Notes: generated by a model from the sequence alone, not told the origin. A DNA stretch of 64,000 bases from an uncultured Pelagibacteraceae bacterium (GCA_902547315.1 CACCND010000003.1:62001-126000), one strand, 5' to 3'. Shown: positions 24,806-32,768, numbered from the stretch's first letter. A program made the numbers and translations.

Positions 24806-25138
24806 TTAATTATGAATTTTTTTAATTGCCGTATTCATTTCAAATTCTAGGTTTTTGAAATCCTCAATGAGCGAATTCTTCTTACCAATTATTACGTAAT
24901 TCCAATTTTTAATACCATATTCTCCAATAATATTTTTTGCAATTACTCTTAGCCGTCTTTTGATTTTATTTCTTACAACTGCGTTACCATTTTGTTTTGA
25001 AACTGTATATCCAACTTTTACCTTATTACACGATTTATCCTCGTAAGCCTGTAATAAAAAGGACTTACTTCTATAGAAGAGGCCACTTTTAGCTCTTTGA
25101 AAATCCTTTGAGGATTTTATTGTCTCTAATTTGTTCAT
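24806..25138 (-). CDS. rnpA: Ribonuclease P protein component
   Basis: I start at ATG 25138 (110 residues, MNKLETIKSSKDFQ...), the normal RnpA N-terminus. A longer in-frame reading to 25240 would run through rpmH on the same strand. The RNR-like motif VVRNKIKRRLRVIAK (about 62-76) is the RNA-binding signature. It is the protein subunit of RNase P, which matures tRNA 5' ends. Begins 13 nt after rpmH. The RNase P RNA gene is not in the window. Confidence 0.94.
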   Translation of the reverse strand: MNKLETIKSSKDFQRAKSGLFYRSKSFLLQAYEDKSCNKVKVGYTVSKQNGNAVVRNKIKRRLRVIAKNIIGEYGIKNWNYVIIGKKNSLIEDFKNLEFEMNTAIKKIHN

Positions 25139-25151
25139 TGAATATATTGTT

Positions 25152-25286
25152 CTAAGCTGATAGAACTTTTCTGCCCTTAGCACGGCGCCTAGCCAAAATA
25201 ATCCTTCCATCTTTAGTCGCAGAACGTGCTCTAAATCCATGACGTCTTTTTCTAACTAAGTTACTTGGTTGAAAGGTTCTTTTCAT
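25152..25286 (-). CDS. rpmH: 50S ribosomal protein L34
   Basis: A 44-residue frame from ATG at 25286 with the L34 sequence [20 protein letters not shown] and a basic C-terminus ([12 protein letters not shown]). Length and sequence are typical. It heads the rpmH-rnpA-yidD-yidC-argB-dapD-dapE run. A near-consensus promoter lies 25-53 nt before it. Confidence 0.97.
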   Translation of the reverse strand: MKRTFQPSNLVRKRRHGFRARSATKDGRIILARRRAKGRKVLSA

Positions 25287-25310
25287 AATTTTTTTTTGTT
25301 AGGTGATTGG

Positions 25311-25339
25311 CTTATAAATTGCATTCTATTGATAGTCAA
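25311..25339 (-). promoter_or_regulatory. Promoter of the rpmH operon
   Basis: On the minus strand TTGACT (25339-25334) and TATAAG (25316-25311) are 17 nt apart, close to the sigma-70 consensus. The transcript would start near 25304 with a leader of about 18 nt. The -35 box overlaps the -35 of the divergent VTT gene promoter by 1 nt, so the two may compete for polymerase. Confidence 0.6.
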
Positions 25340-25356
25340 TTAATATTCATTAAATA
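25329..25356 (+). promoter_or_regulatory. Probable leaderless promoter of the VTT-domain gene
   Basis: TTGATA (25329-25334) and TAAATA (25351-25356) are 16 nt apart, and the -10 ends 6 nt before the ATG at 25363. Overlaps the -35 region of the divergent rpmH promoter. Confidence 0.42.
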
Positions 25357-25362
25357 AGATAT

Positions 25363-26058
25363 ATGCTAAAGAATAAGTCATTAAGGTTACTTGGTATCGG
25401 TCTCGCTATCGTTCTAATTTTGTATTTTCTGGGAAAATATAACCCTATATCTATGGAATTCTTAATAAATCAACACGGATATATTCAGAATTATATTCTG
25501 ACCTATCCATCATTCTCAGTCGTTATATGTATATTAATAATTGCGATTATGATTTCCTTAATGGGTCCAATAACGCCAGTGTGCATTTTAGCAGGATTTT
25601 ACTTTGGTCTATATGTAGGACTACTTATAGCAATAATTGGTGAAGTCATAGGAGCAGTGATTGTATTCTTGTATGCAAGATACTTTTTTAAAGCATATAT
25701 TTTAAAACAATTTGGTGAAAGATTCAAAAATTTCAAAGATGGTTTTAATCGTAATTCTATAAGTTACTTACTCTTTATAAGAGTTATAGGCGGTGTTCCA
25801 TTTGGTATACAAAATTTACTTCCAGCTGTCATGGATATGAAGTTTAGAGATTACTTTATAGCAACAATGTTCGGAGTCATTCCTTGGGCATACATTTTAG
25901 TGAGTATTGGAAATGGAGTTCAAAATATTATGGAAACACAAAGTTTCTCATCCAGTGACATATTAAAAATCGAGTATTTACTACCTGTTCTATTAATAAG
26001 TATAATTGTTATAGTTCCCGTAATATACAAGTTTATAAAAAAAAGATTTTTGGTTTGA
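25363..26058 (+). CDS. TVP38/TMEM64 (VTT/DedA-like) inner-membrane protein
   Basis: 231 residues with about five hydrophobic segments. The VTT core is visible: GPITPVCILAGFYFGLYVGLLIAIIGEVIGAV (re-entrant loop with Pro and Gly), then FLFIRVIGGVPFGIQNLLPAV and a Gly/Pro-rich second re-entrant loop. DedA-superfamily proteins have been linked to lipid carrier or phospholipid flipping. Its substrate is unknown. Single gene, divergent from rpmH. A perfect 10-bp inverted repeat overlaps its stop codon. Confidence 0.85.
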   Translation: MLKNKSLRLLGIGLAIVLILYFLGKYNPISMEFLINQHGYIQNYILTYPSFSVVICILIIAIMISLMGPITPVCILAGFYFGLYVGLLIAIIGEVIGAVIVFLYARYFFKAYILKQFGERFKNFKDGFNRNSISYLLFIRVIGGVPFGIQNLLPAVMDMKFRDYFIATMFGVIPWAYILVSIGNGVQNIMETQSFSSSDILKIEYLLPVLLISIIVIVPVIYKFIKKRFLV

Positions 26059-26084
26059 TTATAAAAAAATAAACTATAATCAAA
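26054..26084 (+). terminator. AT-rich inverted repeat between VTT gene and tRNA-Arg
   Basis: 26054-26063 and 26075-26084 are perfect 10-bp inverted repeats with an 11-nt A-rich loop. The left arm includes the TGA stop of the VTT gene and the right arm the TATAAT that suits the tRNA promoter. It could end the VTT transcript or act at the tRNA promoter. The stem has only two G-C pairs, so terminator strength is doubtful. Confidence 0.35.
26075..26080 (+). promoter_or_regulatory. -10 box for tRNA-Arg
   Basis: A perfect TATAAT ends 10 nt before the mature 5' end of the tRNA, giving a short 5' leader for RNase P to remove. No clear -35 is present. Confidence 0.5.
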
Positions 26085-26090
26085 TTATAT

Positions 26091-26164
26091 GCGCCGGTGG
26101 CTCAGCTGGATAGAGCACCAGACTACGAATCTGGGGGTCGGGAGTTCGAATCTCTCCCGGCGCG
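26091..26164 (+). tRNA. tRNA-Arg (anticodon ACG)
   Basis: Full cloverleaf of 74 nt without encoded CCA. The acceptor arms 26091-26097 and 26157-26163 pair perfectly (7 bp). The anticodon stem CCAGA/TCTGG encloses loop CTACGAA with anticodon ACG, which would be deaminated to ICG and read CGU, CGC and CGA. T loop is TTCGAAT and the T stem has one G-U pair. Discriminator base is G. Confidence 0.97.
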
Positions 26165-26177
26165 CACTTATTTTTTT

Positions 26178-27047
26178 ATGATTAACAAATTAACTGATAC
26201 TCAAAAAGGTACCTTACTTGCTTTTATAGGTGTAATGATTATTACACCAGACACGCTGATAATCAGACTTGTTTCATTAGATACTTGGAATTTGCTTTTT
26301 TATAGATCGTTATTGCCAGGAATTGCACTTTTAGTTGGTTATATAATTTTTTTTAACAAACGAGTAATTTTAGACTTCAAGAACATAGGTAAGCCCGGTT
26401 TGCTAAATGCTACCTTAATTTTAGGGTCAAATATTACTTTTATATTGGCCTTAACTAGTACTAATGTAGCCAATGCTCTAATCATGATAAGTCTAGTGCC
26501 CATAATTGCATCTATATTTTCATTTATATTTTTAAATGAGAAACCTGAAACAGTAACTTGGATATGCTCAATCGCATGTTTAATAGCTGTGATATACATT
26601 TTCAGAGAGTCATATGAATTAAATCGATATTTGGGTGATTTTTATGGATTAGTATGTGCAGCCTTTGTTGGCGCAAGTTTAACAGTTATGCGCAGCGCAC
26701 CCAATATTAACTTCGTACCATCTTATATAGTTGGAAAGCTTTTGACAGCACTGGTTTCAGCATTTTTTGTATCCTCTTTTGTAGTTCATTCTATTGATTT
26801 ATTATTATTATCAATGATGATTATCACTGTAGGTGTTTCATTTGTATTTATAAGTATTGCCCCTCAATATATTAGCTCTCCAGAGATTGGTATATTCTTT
26901 CTACTAGAAACATCACTGGGGCCTCTTTGGGTGTGGCTTGTTATTAATGAAGAACCAACTATGAAAACTCTTATTGGCGGAATTTTTATTATAATTATAA
27001 TTTTTATTCATTCTTATTATATGATAAAAAAAAATAGGTTTAGATAG
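26178..27047 (+). CDS. EamA/DMT family transporter
   Basis: 289 residues from ATG at 26178. The frame stays open upstream through the tRNA, but that part is the known spurious translation of tRNA-Arg. Ten hydrophobic helices in two five-helix EamA repeats (about 10-140 and 150-280), with the LNEKPETVTW type loop in repeat one and INEEPTMKTLIGG in repeat two. These carriers export amino acids or other metabolites. Substrate unknown. It starts 13 nt after the tRNA, so the tRNA transcript may read into it. Confidence 0.87.
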   Translation: MINKLTDTQKGTLLAFIGVMIITPDTLIIRLVSLDTWNLLFYRSLLPGIALLVGYIIFFNKRVILDFKNIGKPGLLNATLILGSNITFILALTSTNVANALIMISLVPIIASIFSFIFLNEKPETVTWICSIACLIAVIYIFRESYELNRYLGDFYGLVCAAFVGASLTVMRSAPNINFVPSYIVGKLLTALVSAFFVSSFVVHSIDLLLLSMMIITVGVSFVFISIAPQYISSPEIGIFFLLETSLGPLWVWLVINEEPTMKTLIGGIFIIIIIFIHSYYMIKKNRFR

Positions 27048-27084
27048 TTTTAATGATTAGTAATAATTGTTCTAGGGGTTTAAG

Positions 27085-27171
27085 ATGAATTTGATAAGGG
27101 GAGTACTGCTAGTAATCGTATTATTAATATTATTTTCTTTTACACTCAGTTTATTATTTGAGTTTATTTAG
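27085..27171 (+). CDS. Possible 28-residue single-helix membrane peptide
   Basis: ATG at 27085, preceded by AGGGG, opens a 28-residue peptide: MNLIRG then one hydrophobic helix to the end (VLLVIVLLILFSFTLSLLFEFI). It overlaps the gcrA stop on the other strand by 4 nt. The ribosome-binding site and clean membrane topology are in favour. The short length makes chance possible. Confidence 0.38.
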   Translation: MNLIRGVLLVIVLLILFSFTLSLLFEFI

Positions 27172-27623
27172 GGTAATCTAAATCTTTTTTTTATTTTTCT
27201 TCTCTCTCTTACTTTACTTAGAGGCTGATAGGCCTGTTTATGATGAGATTGGCAATATACGAATCCATCATTGGTCTTTCTTCCACAAAACATAAAGCTA
27301 GTCTCCTCGGGTTCACCCAAAGGCCATCTACAGAGACCATCCTTGATCTCTTGAAAGGATGTTGGGTTCATTGGTTCATCAATTTCAGGATTAATTTTTA
27401 TTATTTTTTGATGATTTGCGGTATGTATTTTCTTTTTCCTGATTATTGAAATACCGCTACTATTACTTTTCGAGGACATACGGCCTGATAGTCCCAGTCT
27501 GTGAGCTTTACCAATAACCGCGTTTCTAGTAACGTCACCAAGTTCAGCGGCTATGCGACTTGCAGTGAGACCGTCATCCCACAATTGTTTTAATTTTTCT
27601 ATTCTGTCATGGGTCCAAGGCAT
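27168..27623 (-). CDS. gcrA: GcrA family cell-cycle regulator
   Basis: 151 residues. The N-terminal 45 residues (MPWTHDRIEKLKQLWDDGL, then SRIAAELG and TRNAVIGKAHRLGLSGR) are the GcrA helix-turn-helix. The C-terminal CRWPLGEPEETSFMFCGRK...YCQSHHKQAYQP is the sigma-70-binding part. In Caulobacter GcrA works with sigma-70 at promoters carrying CcrM-methylated GANTC sites. CGGAG precedes the ATG. An FNR/FixK-like palindrome lies about 36 nt upstream. Confidence 0.95.
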   Translation of the reverse strand: MPWTHDRIEKLKQLWDDGLTASRIAAELGDVTRNAVIGKAHRLGLSGRMSSKSNSSGISIIRKKKIHTANHQKIIKINPEIDEPMNPTSFQEIKDGLCRWPLGEPEETSFMFCGRKTNDGFVYCQSHHKQAYQPLSKVRERRKIKKRFRLP

Positions 27624-27658
27624 AAAAACTCCGTGTAATCAAACTTTACCACTATATT

Positions 27659-27672
27659 TTGATCTAAATCAA
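27659..27672. promoter_or_regulatory. FNR/FixK-like palindrome upstream of gcrA
   Basis: TTGAT-N4-ATCAA, exactly the consensus half-sites and spacing of FNR/FixK/Anr-type regulators, centred about 42 nt before the gcrA ATG and 143 nt before the divergent ABC-2 permease ATG. A -10-like TATAGT (27657-27652, minus strand) lies just beside it. By rough base-composition estimate such a match would arise by chance in a fraction of windows this size, so it is suggestive only. Confidence 0.4.
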
Positions 27673-27774
27673 TATAAATATACTAAATATTGTTATTTGT
27701 TGTATAGGTTGTGGGTATCATTAATTTTACATTGGAATCAGTGAGGTACGGAAAAGATCGTAATCTAAATATTA

Positions 27775-27802
27775 ATGACATTTTGCTAAATTTATTTAAA
27801 TA
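27775..27802 (+). promoter_or_regulatory. Probable leaderless promoter of the ABC-2 permease / argDF genes
   Basis: ATGACA (27775-27780) and TAAATA (27797-27802) are 16 nt apart. The -10 box ends 6 nt before the ATG at 27809, so the mRNA would be leaderless. Both boxes deviate from consensus. Confidence 0.4.
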
Positions 27803-27808
27803 GTCGCT

Positions 27809-28576
27809 ATGCAGTACAATCCAATAAGTGTAATTACTTTATACAAAAAAGAAGTACAAAGATTTACTAAAATCCCACTTCAAACCATTGTCGCGCCCGC
27901 AGCAACCAGTTTGCTTTTTATGGTAATTTTTACAACAGCAATTGGTTCTGTAAGAACTAACTACCCCTTAGATAGCTTTAAAAGTTTTCTATTCCCAGGC
28001 TTGATAATGATGACCATCATTCAAAATGCTTTTATGAACAATTCTTCATCTATTTTGATGTCTAAAGTTCAGGGTAATATTGTTGATTTGTTGATGCCAC
28101 CACTTAATAATATTGAAATAATTTTGGCTTTTACTCTAGCTGGAATTACCAGGGGTTTAGTTGTTGCAGTTGCTTGCGCTCTTATGATGTACCCTTTCGC
28201 TGATGTTAGTATTTATAATGTCTATATAATTCTTGTTTTTGCTATAATGGCTTCAGCAATAATGTCATTAATTGGTACTATTTCAGGTATATGGGCAGAA
28301 AAATGGGATCATCTTGGAACAGTTGGTAACTTTGTAATTGTGCCGTTGTCTTTTCTTTCTGGTACATTTTATTCAATAACTGTCTTACCAGTCCCTATTC
28401 AAACTGCGAGTTTAATCAATCCATTTTTTTATATGATTGATGGTTTTCGCTACGGTTTTCTTGGTGTGAGTGACTCCTCATACCTTTCTGCAATTTTTAT
28501 ATTATTAGTAATTTTTATATTTCTTATCATGATGAATTATTTGATGTTAAAATCGGGCTATAAATTGAGACCATAA
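27809..28576 (+). CDS. ABC-2 type transporter permease
   Basis: 255 residues with six transmembrane helices and the ABC-2 membrane-domain pattern: an amphipathic N-terminal helix (ITLYKKEVQRFTKIPLQ), FLFPGLIMMTIIQNAF, and PLSFLSGTFYSITVLP before the last helices. Members export polysaccharides, lipids or drugs together with a separate ATPase. No ATPase gene adjoins it, so the partner must be elsewhere. It sits 1 nt before argD, so it may be co-transcribed with the arginine genes. Confidence 0.88.
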   Translation: MQYNPISVITLYKKEVQRFTKIPLQTIVAPAATSLLFMVIFTTAIGSVRTNYPLDSFKSFLFPGLIMMTIIQNAFMNNSSSILMSKVQGNIVDLLMPPLNNIEIILAFTLAGITRGLVVAVACALMMYPFADVSIYNVYIILVFAIMASAIMSLIGTISGIWAEKWDHLGTVGNFVIVPLSFLSGTFYSITVLPVPIQTASLINPFFYMIDGFRYGFLGVSDSSYLSAIFILLVIFIFLIMMNYLMLKSGYKLRP

Positions 28577-28577
28577 A

Positions 28578-29744
28578 ATGACTAATGTTCTTCCAACATA
28601 CCCAAGATCAAAATTGGAATTTACCCATGGACTCGGTAGTTATTTGTTCACAAAGTCAGGAGAGAAGTTTTTAGATTTTGGCACAGGAATAGCGGTTAAC
28701 TCGCTAGGTTATTCAAATCCTTATCTAAATGATAAGCTAAAAGAACAAATTGATAAACTATGGCACTTATCAAATGTATATCAGATACCAGAACAAGAAA
28801 AACTCGCAAAAAGGTTATGTGATAATTCTTTTGCAGATTATGTATTCTTTTGTAATTCAGGTACTGAAGCTATTGAGGCAAGTATTAAGATTGCAAGACG
28901 ATATTTTCATGACTCAAAAAATTCTTCTTATAAAACAGAAATTTTAAGTTTTTCAGGCTCATTTCATGGCAGAACAATAGGAGCACTTGCAGCAGGTGGT
29001 CCAGACAAACTCAGCACCTTTAATACTAAAGTCAATGATTTTAAATTTCTAGAATTTGGTGATCATGAGCAGCTTCAAAACTCAATTAGTAAAAAAACTG
29101 CTGCAGTAATTATTGAGCCAATACAAGGTGAGGGTGGTATAAGAGAAGTTCCTAAGCAATGCCTTGAAGGATTAAGGAAAATTTGTGATGAAAATAACTG
29201 CCTTCTAATCTTCGACGAAGTGCAATGTGGTATGGGTAGAACAGGAAAATTATTTGCCTATGAATGGTCTGGAGTAAATCCAGATATTATGACTATAGCT
29301 AAAGCTATTGGAAATGGGTTTCCATTAGGTGCATGCCTGACATCTAAAGAAGTTGGTAAAAAAATGGAATTTGGATCCCATGGCTCAACTTTTGGGGGCA
29401 ATCCGCTTGCCTGTACTGTTGGAAATGCTGTTTTAGATATAATGTTAAAGGATAAATTCTTTAGTGAAATTAATGTTGTAGCAAAAAAACTCTATGAGGG
29501 ATTGCAAAATGTTATCACTGATTTCCCAAGCGTCATTGAAAACATAAGAGGAAGAGGGTTTATTTTAGGGTTAAAGTGTAATGTTGAAAATGAAAAGTTT
29601 GTTAATCTAGCAAGAGAAAAATATATCCTAACTGTTAAAGCTTCAGATAATGTCGTAAGACTTTTGCCTCCAATTAATCTTACCTTAAACGAGTGTGATG
29701 AAGCAATTGATAAAATACGATCTACTTGCAGCGAGTTTAAATAA
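28578..29744 (+). CDS. argD: Acetylornithine aminotransferase (class III)
   Basis: 388 residues. PLP lysine is Lys242 (TIAKAIGNGFPLGA); FCNSGTEAIEASIKIAR (91-107), IIEPIQGEGG and FDEVQCGMGRTG are family motifs. It transaminates N-acetylglutamate semialdehyde in arginine synthesis and may also serve the DAP pathway (DapC activity). The argF start codon overlaps its stop (TAATG). Confidence 0.95.
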   Translation: MTNVLPTYPRSKLEFTHGLGSYLFTKSGEKFLDFGTGIAVNSLGYSNPYLNDKLKEQIDKLWHLSNVYQIPEQEKLAKRLCDNSFADYVFFCNSGTEAIEASIKIARRYFHDSKNSSYKTEILSFSGSFHGRTIGALAAGGPDKLSTFNTKVNDFKFLEFGDHEQLQNSISKKTAAVIIEPIQGEGGIREVPKQCLEGLRKICDENNCLLIFDEVQCGMGRTGKLFAYEWSGVNPDIMTIAKAIGNGFPLGACLTSKEVGKKMEFGSHGSTFGGNPLACTVGNAVLDIMLKDKFFSEINVVAKKLYEGLQNVITDFPSVIENIRGRGFILGLKCNVENEKFVNLAREKYILTVKASDNVVRLLPPINLTLNECDEAIDKIRSTCSEFK

Positions 29745-30652
29745 TGAAAAATTTGATAGACATAAAAGAACTCTCAAAGAGTGAATTAACTAGCTTATTA
29801 GATAATGCCTTACGAAATAAGAAGTCTAAAACAACATTACAAAATCATCTGAATGGTAAAAACCTAGTATTGTTTTTTGAAAAAAGATCTACCAGAACAA
29901 GGTTATCATTTGATATTGCAATAAAACAATTAGGTGGCTCCACAACAATTTTAAATAAGGAAGATATTCACCTGGGAAACGATAAGGAAAGCGTAAGTGA
30001 TACTATTAATACTTTTGGACTATATGCTGACGGAATTGTTCTTAGGGTCAACGATCATAAAACCCTAATGAGCGCTTCCAAGATATCTAATTTACCTGTG
30101 ATAAATGCACTGTCCAATTTATCGCATCCTTGCCAGTGTCTAGCTGGACTAATGACTTTATTAGAGGAGAGGGGTAGTTTAGATAAATTGAATATTGTTT
30201 GGATGGGACCTATAACAAATGTAACAAATTCTTGGATCGAGGCTTTTAAAAAAGAGTTAGGCTTCTCATTTAATATTTTTTGTCCAGAAGCTTGGTTTGA
30301 AAAGTATATAGAAAAAATGAATAAATATCATATTCCAACTGATCTAGATGATATTGTACATTATCGCATAAATGATCAAATTCTCGCTCAAGCTGATGCC
30401 GTGATGACAGATACCTGGAAATCAATGGGGGAGGACATAAAGAGTCAGGATTATGATTTAATCAAAGAATTCAGAGTTACCGAAAAGGTTATGAAAAAAG
30501 CTAAATTGGATAGTATTTTTATGCACTGTCTTCCAGCAAACAGAAATGAGGAAGTTGAAGCAAGTGTAATAGATGGAAATAATTCAAGGGTGTGGCAAGA
30601 AGCGAGTAATAGACTTTATGTTCAAAAAGAAATTTTAAAAGTGATATTTTAA
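29744..30652 (+). CDS. argF: Ornithine carbamoyltransferase
   Basis: 302 residues. The carbamoyl-phosphate loop STRTR (49-53, FEKRSTRTRLSF), HPCQ, DTWKSMGED and HCLPANR are all present. It makes citrulline from ornithine. A little shorter than many homologues, but all motifs are in place. Coupled to argD. Convergent with trkH, whose stop codon abuts. Confidence 0.95.
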   Translation: MKNLIDIKELSKSELTSLLDNALRNKKSKTTLQNHLNGKNLVLFFEKRSTRTRLSFDIAIKQLGGSTTILNKEDIHLGNDKESVSDTINTFGLYADGIVLRVNDHKTLMSASKISNLPVINALSNLSHPCQCLAGLMTLLEERGSLDKLNIVWMGPITNVTNSWIEAFKKELGFSFNIFCPEAWFEKYIEKMNKYHIPTDLDDIVHYRINDQILAQADAVMTDTWKSMGEDIKSQDYDLIKEFRVTEKVMKKAKLDSIFMHCLPANRNEEVEASVIDGNNSRVWQEASNRLYVQKEILKVIF

Positions 30653-32104
30653 TTATTTCTTCCAAAAAGCAGGATGAAAGATAACTAATACAGTTAATAT
30701 TTCCAATCTTCCCAACAGCATTGAAAATATAAGTATCCATTTAGCAGGAATAGAAATCGCGTAAAAAGAATTTTCTGGACCAATTGTGGATCCAAGTCCT
30801 GGCCCGACATTGGCCAGGGATGTTGCGGCTGCTGATAACGAAGTTACAAAGTCAAGTTCAGTCATTGATAAAAGCAGCGTAATAGTGATGAAACTAAGTA
30901 TGAAAATAAAAAAGAAACTCATGACTGAGGATGTTACTTCATCTTGGATTTTTCTATGATTATAATGTGGAATAAAAACACCATGAGGATGTAATAGCTT
31001 TTGAATTTGCATTTTTAAAGTTTCAAATAATATCTGTAATCTGAATACTTTGACTCCACATGTAGTGGAACCAGCACAGCCACCAACAAACATACCAAAA
31101 AAAAGTAAATATATTGGAAATGGTCCCCACAAATTATAATTATCAGAAGTATATCCCGTGCCAGTTATAATTGAGACAACATTAAATGCACCATGTCTCA
31201 AAGACTGTTCAAAATTTTTAAGATCAAATACCCATAAATAAGAAATAACTAATAAAGAGCTAACAAAAATTATAATTAAGAAAGTCTTAATTTGTGTGTC
31301 TCTAAAAAAACTTTTGATGCCATTACGTGTTACCTCAAGATATATTAAAATTGGAAGGCTACTTAAAATCATAAATAATATTGCAATATATTCTGTTGAT
31401 CGATTATCAAAGCTAGCAAAAGAGTCATTCCTTGTTGAAAACCCCCCTGTAGCTATCGTTGTCATTGAATGAACTAAGGACTCGAAAAGCCTCATACCGC
31501 TTAACCAGTAAGATATGAAACAAAGGAAGGTTAATAATAAATATATTATAATTACTGCAAAAGAGACCTGCGCAGTTCTTGGTAGGATTTTTTCTGTTGT
31601 ATCTGATGATTCTGTTCTGAAGACCTGCATACCCCCAACTTGCAACACAGGAAGTATGCTAATGGCCATCACGATTATACCTACCCCTCCGATCCACTGA
31701 AGAAGCCCTCGCCAAAGCAGGATACCCTCTGGCATCGACTTAATGTCGCTAAGAATTGTAGACCCCGTCGTCGTAATGCCAGACATAGACTCGAAAATTG
31801 AGTCAGTGAAACTAAGATTAAGACTTGATAAATAGAAAGGTAGAGATCCAAAAATACAAATAAAAACCCAGGATAGTGTGGTAATTAAAAATGCATCTTG
31901 GGTTTGGATTTTGCTTTCTATAGAATTTCTGGTTGATATAAAAAAAGTAATACCAAATCCTAAAGTAATTATTGAACTTATTATAAATGATTGCCATGTT
32001 TCATTGCTAAAAGCTAAGTCCAGAAATGTTGGTATTAGTAATATAAAACTTAGTGCAATCAGCAAATAACCTAATACATTAAGTATTATTTTAAAATTTA
32101 TCAT
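30653..32104 (-). CDS. trkH: TrkH family potassium uptake protein
   Basis: 483 residues with the four M1-P-M2 repeats of TrkH/KtrB channels. Selectivity-filter Gly segments are seen as SGITTTGSTI (about 110), TTIATGGFST, SIITGTGYTSD and SLANVGPGLG. It takes up K+ with the cytoplasmic regulator TrkA, which is not in the window. Lies 10 nt after folE on the same strand. Confidence 0.94.
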   Translation of the reverse strand: MINFKIILNVLGYLLIALSFILLIPTFLDLAFSNETWQSFIISSIITLGFGITFFISTRNSIESKIQTQDAFLITTLSWVFICIFGSLPFYLSSLNLSFTDSIFESMSGITTTGSTILSDIKSMPEGILLWRGLLQWIGGVGIIVMAISILPVLQVGGMQVFRTESSDTTEKILPRTAQVSFAVIIIYLLLTFLCFISYWLSGMRLFESLVHSMTTIATGGFSTRNDSFASFDNRSTEYIAILFMILSSLPILIYLEVTRNGIKSFFRDTQIKTFLIIIFVSSLLVISYLWVFDLKNFEQSLRHGAFNVVSIITGTGYTSDNYNLWGPFPIYLLFFGMFVGGCAGSTTCGVKVFRLQILFETLKMQIQKLLHPHGVFIPHYNHRKIQDEVTSSVMSFFFIFILSFITITLLLSMTELDFVTSLSAAATSLANVGPGLGSTIGPENSFYAISIPAKWILIFSMLLGRLEILTVLVIFHPAFWKK

Positions 32105-32114
32105 TCTTTAGATT

Positions 32115-32720
32115 TTAATTTTTTTTGAGAATAGATCCTTGGTTGATCATGCTATAGAACTCTCTTCTCGTAGATGCATCAGTTCTAAACTTACCTAATA
32201 ATTGACTAGTAACCATTGAAATTCCTGGTGTACCAACACCTCGTGTAGTCATACATTGATGTTGTGCCTCAACAACCACGGCAACACCTTTTGGCTTCAA
32301 GACTTCTTGTATGCAATTTGCAATTTGTGCAGTGAGCTTTTCTTGAATCTGCATTCTTTTCATATATATCCTAGTGATTCTCGCAAGTTTACTAATACCA
32401 ACAACTCTTTTATTTGGAAGATATGCAACATGTGCTGAGCCAATGAATGGTGCTATGTGATGTTCGCAGTGAGACTCAATTCTAATGTCTCTAAGCATTA
32501 TTATCTCATCATACCCTTCAAGTTCATCGAAAGTTTTTTTTAATACTTCCTTTGGATCCTCATTGTAACCTGCAAACCAATCCTCGTATGCTTTAACAAC
32601 TCTTTTTGGCGTTTCAAGCACTCCCGGGCGTTTAACATCTTCACCCACGAATGCCATAAGGGTTTTAACAGCATCTTCTGCCTGTTGCCTTGTCGGTTTA
32701 ACTATTTTTCTTTTTTTCAT
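32115..32720 (-). CDS. folE: GTP cyclohydrolase I
   Basis: 201 residues, normal length. Zinc ligands Cys85 and His88 (SHCEHHIAPF) and Cys156 (QHQCMTTRG) are present, as are the PNKRVVGISKLARI and QEKLT motifs. It converts GTP to dihydroneopterin triphosphate for folate. Starts about 150 nt from the divergent lysS gene. A 23-bp palindrome lies 26-48 nt upstream of it. Confidence 0.97.
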   Translation of the reverse strand: MKKRKIVKPTRQQAEDAVKTLMAFVGEDVKRPGVLETPKRVVKAYEDWFAGYNEDPKEVLKKTFDELEGYDEIIMLRDIRIESHCEHHIAPFIGSAHVAYLPNKRVVGISKLARITRIYMKRMQIQEKLTAQIANCIQEVLKPKGVAVVVEAQHQCMTTRGVGTPGISMVTSQLLGKFRTDASTRREFYSMINQGSILKKN

Positions 32721-32745
32721 AAATTGCAGAGTGAGTACTATATGA

Positions 32746-32768
32746 AAAACTATAAAATTTATAGTTTT
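32746..32768. promoter_or_regulatory. Perfect 11-bp palindrome between folE and lysS
   Basis: Two 11-bp arms (32746-32756 and 32758-32768) around a single central base. As DNA it is a two-fold symmetric site like a dimeric repressor operator. It lies closer to folE. As RNA it would be a weak, all but G-C-free hairpin. The cognate regulator is unknown. Confidence 0.4.

Noticed and set aside
25287-25362. Replication origin near rpmH
   Set aside because: No DnaA-box cluster or dnaA/dnaN/gidA genes here. rpmH alone does not mark an origin in alphaproteobacteria.
26097-26177. In-frame extension of the EamA gene through tRNA-Arg
   Set aside because: The peptide (MAQLDRAPDYESGG...) is the well-known spurious translation of tRNA-Arg. 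The real start is the ATG at 26178.
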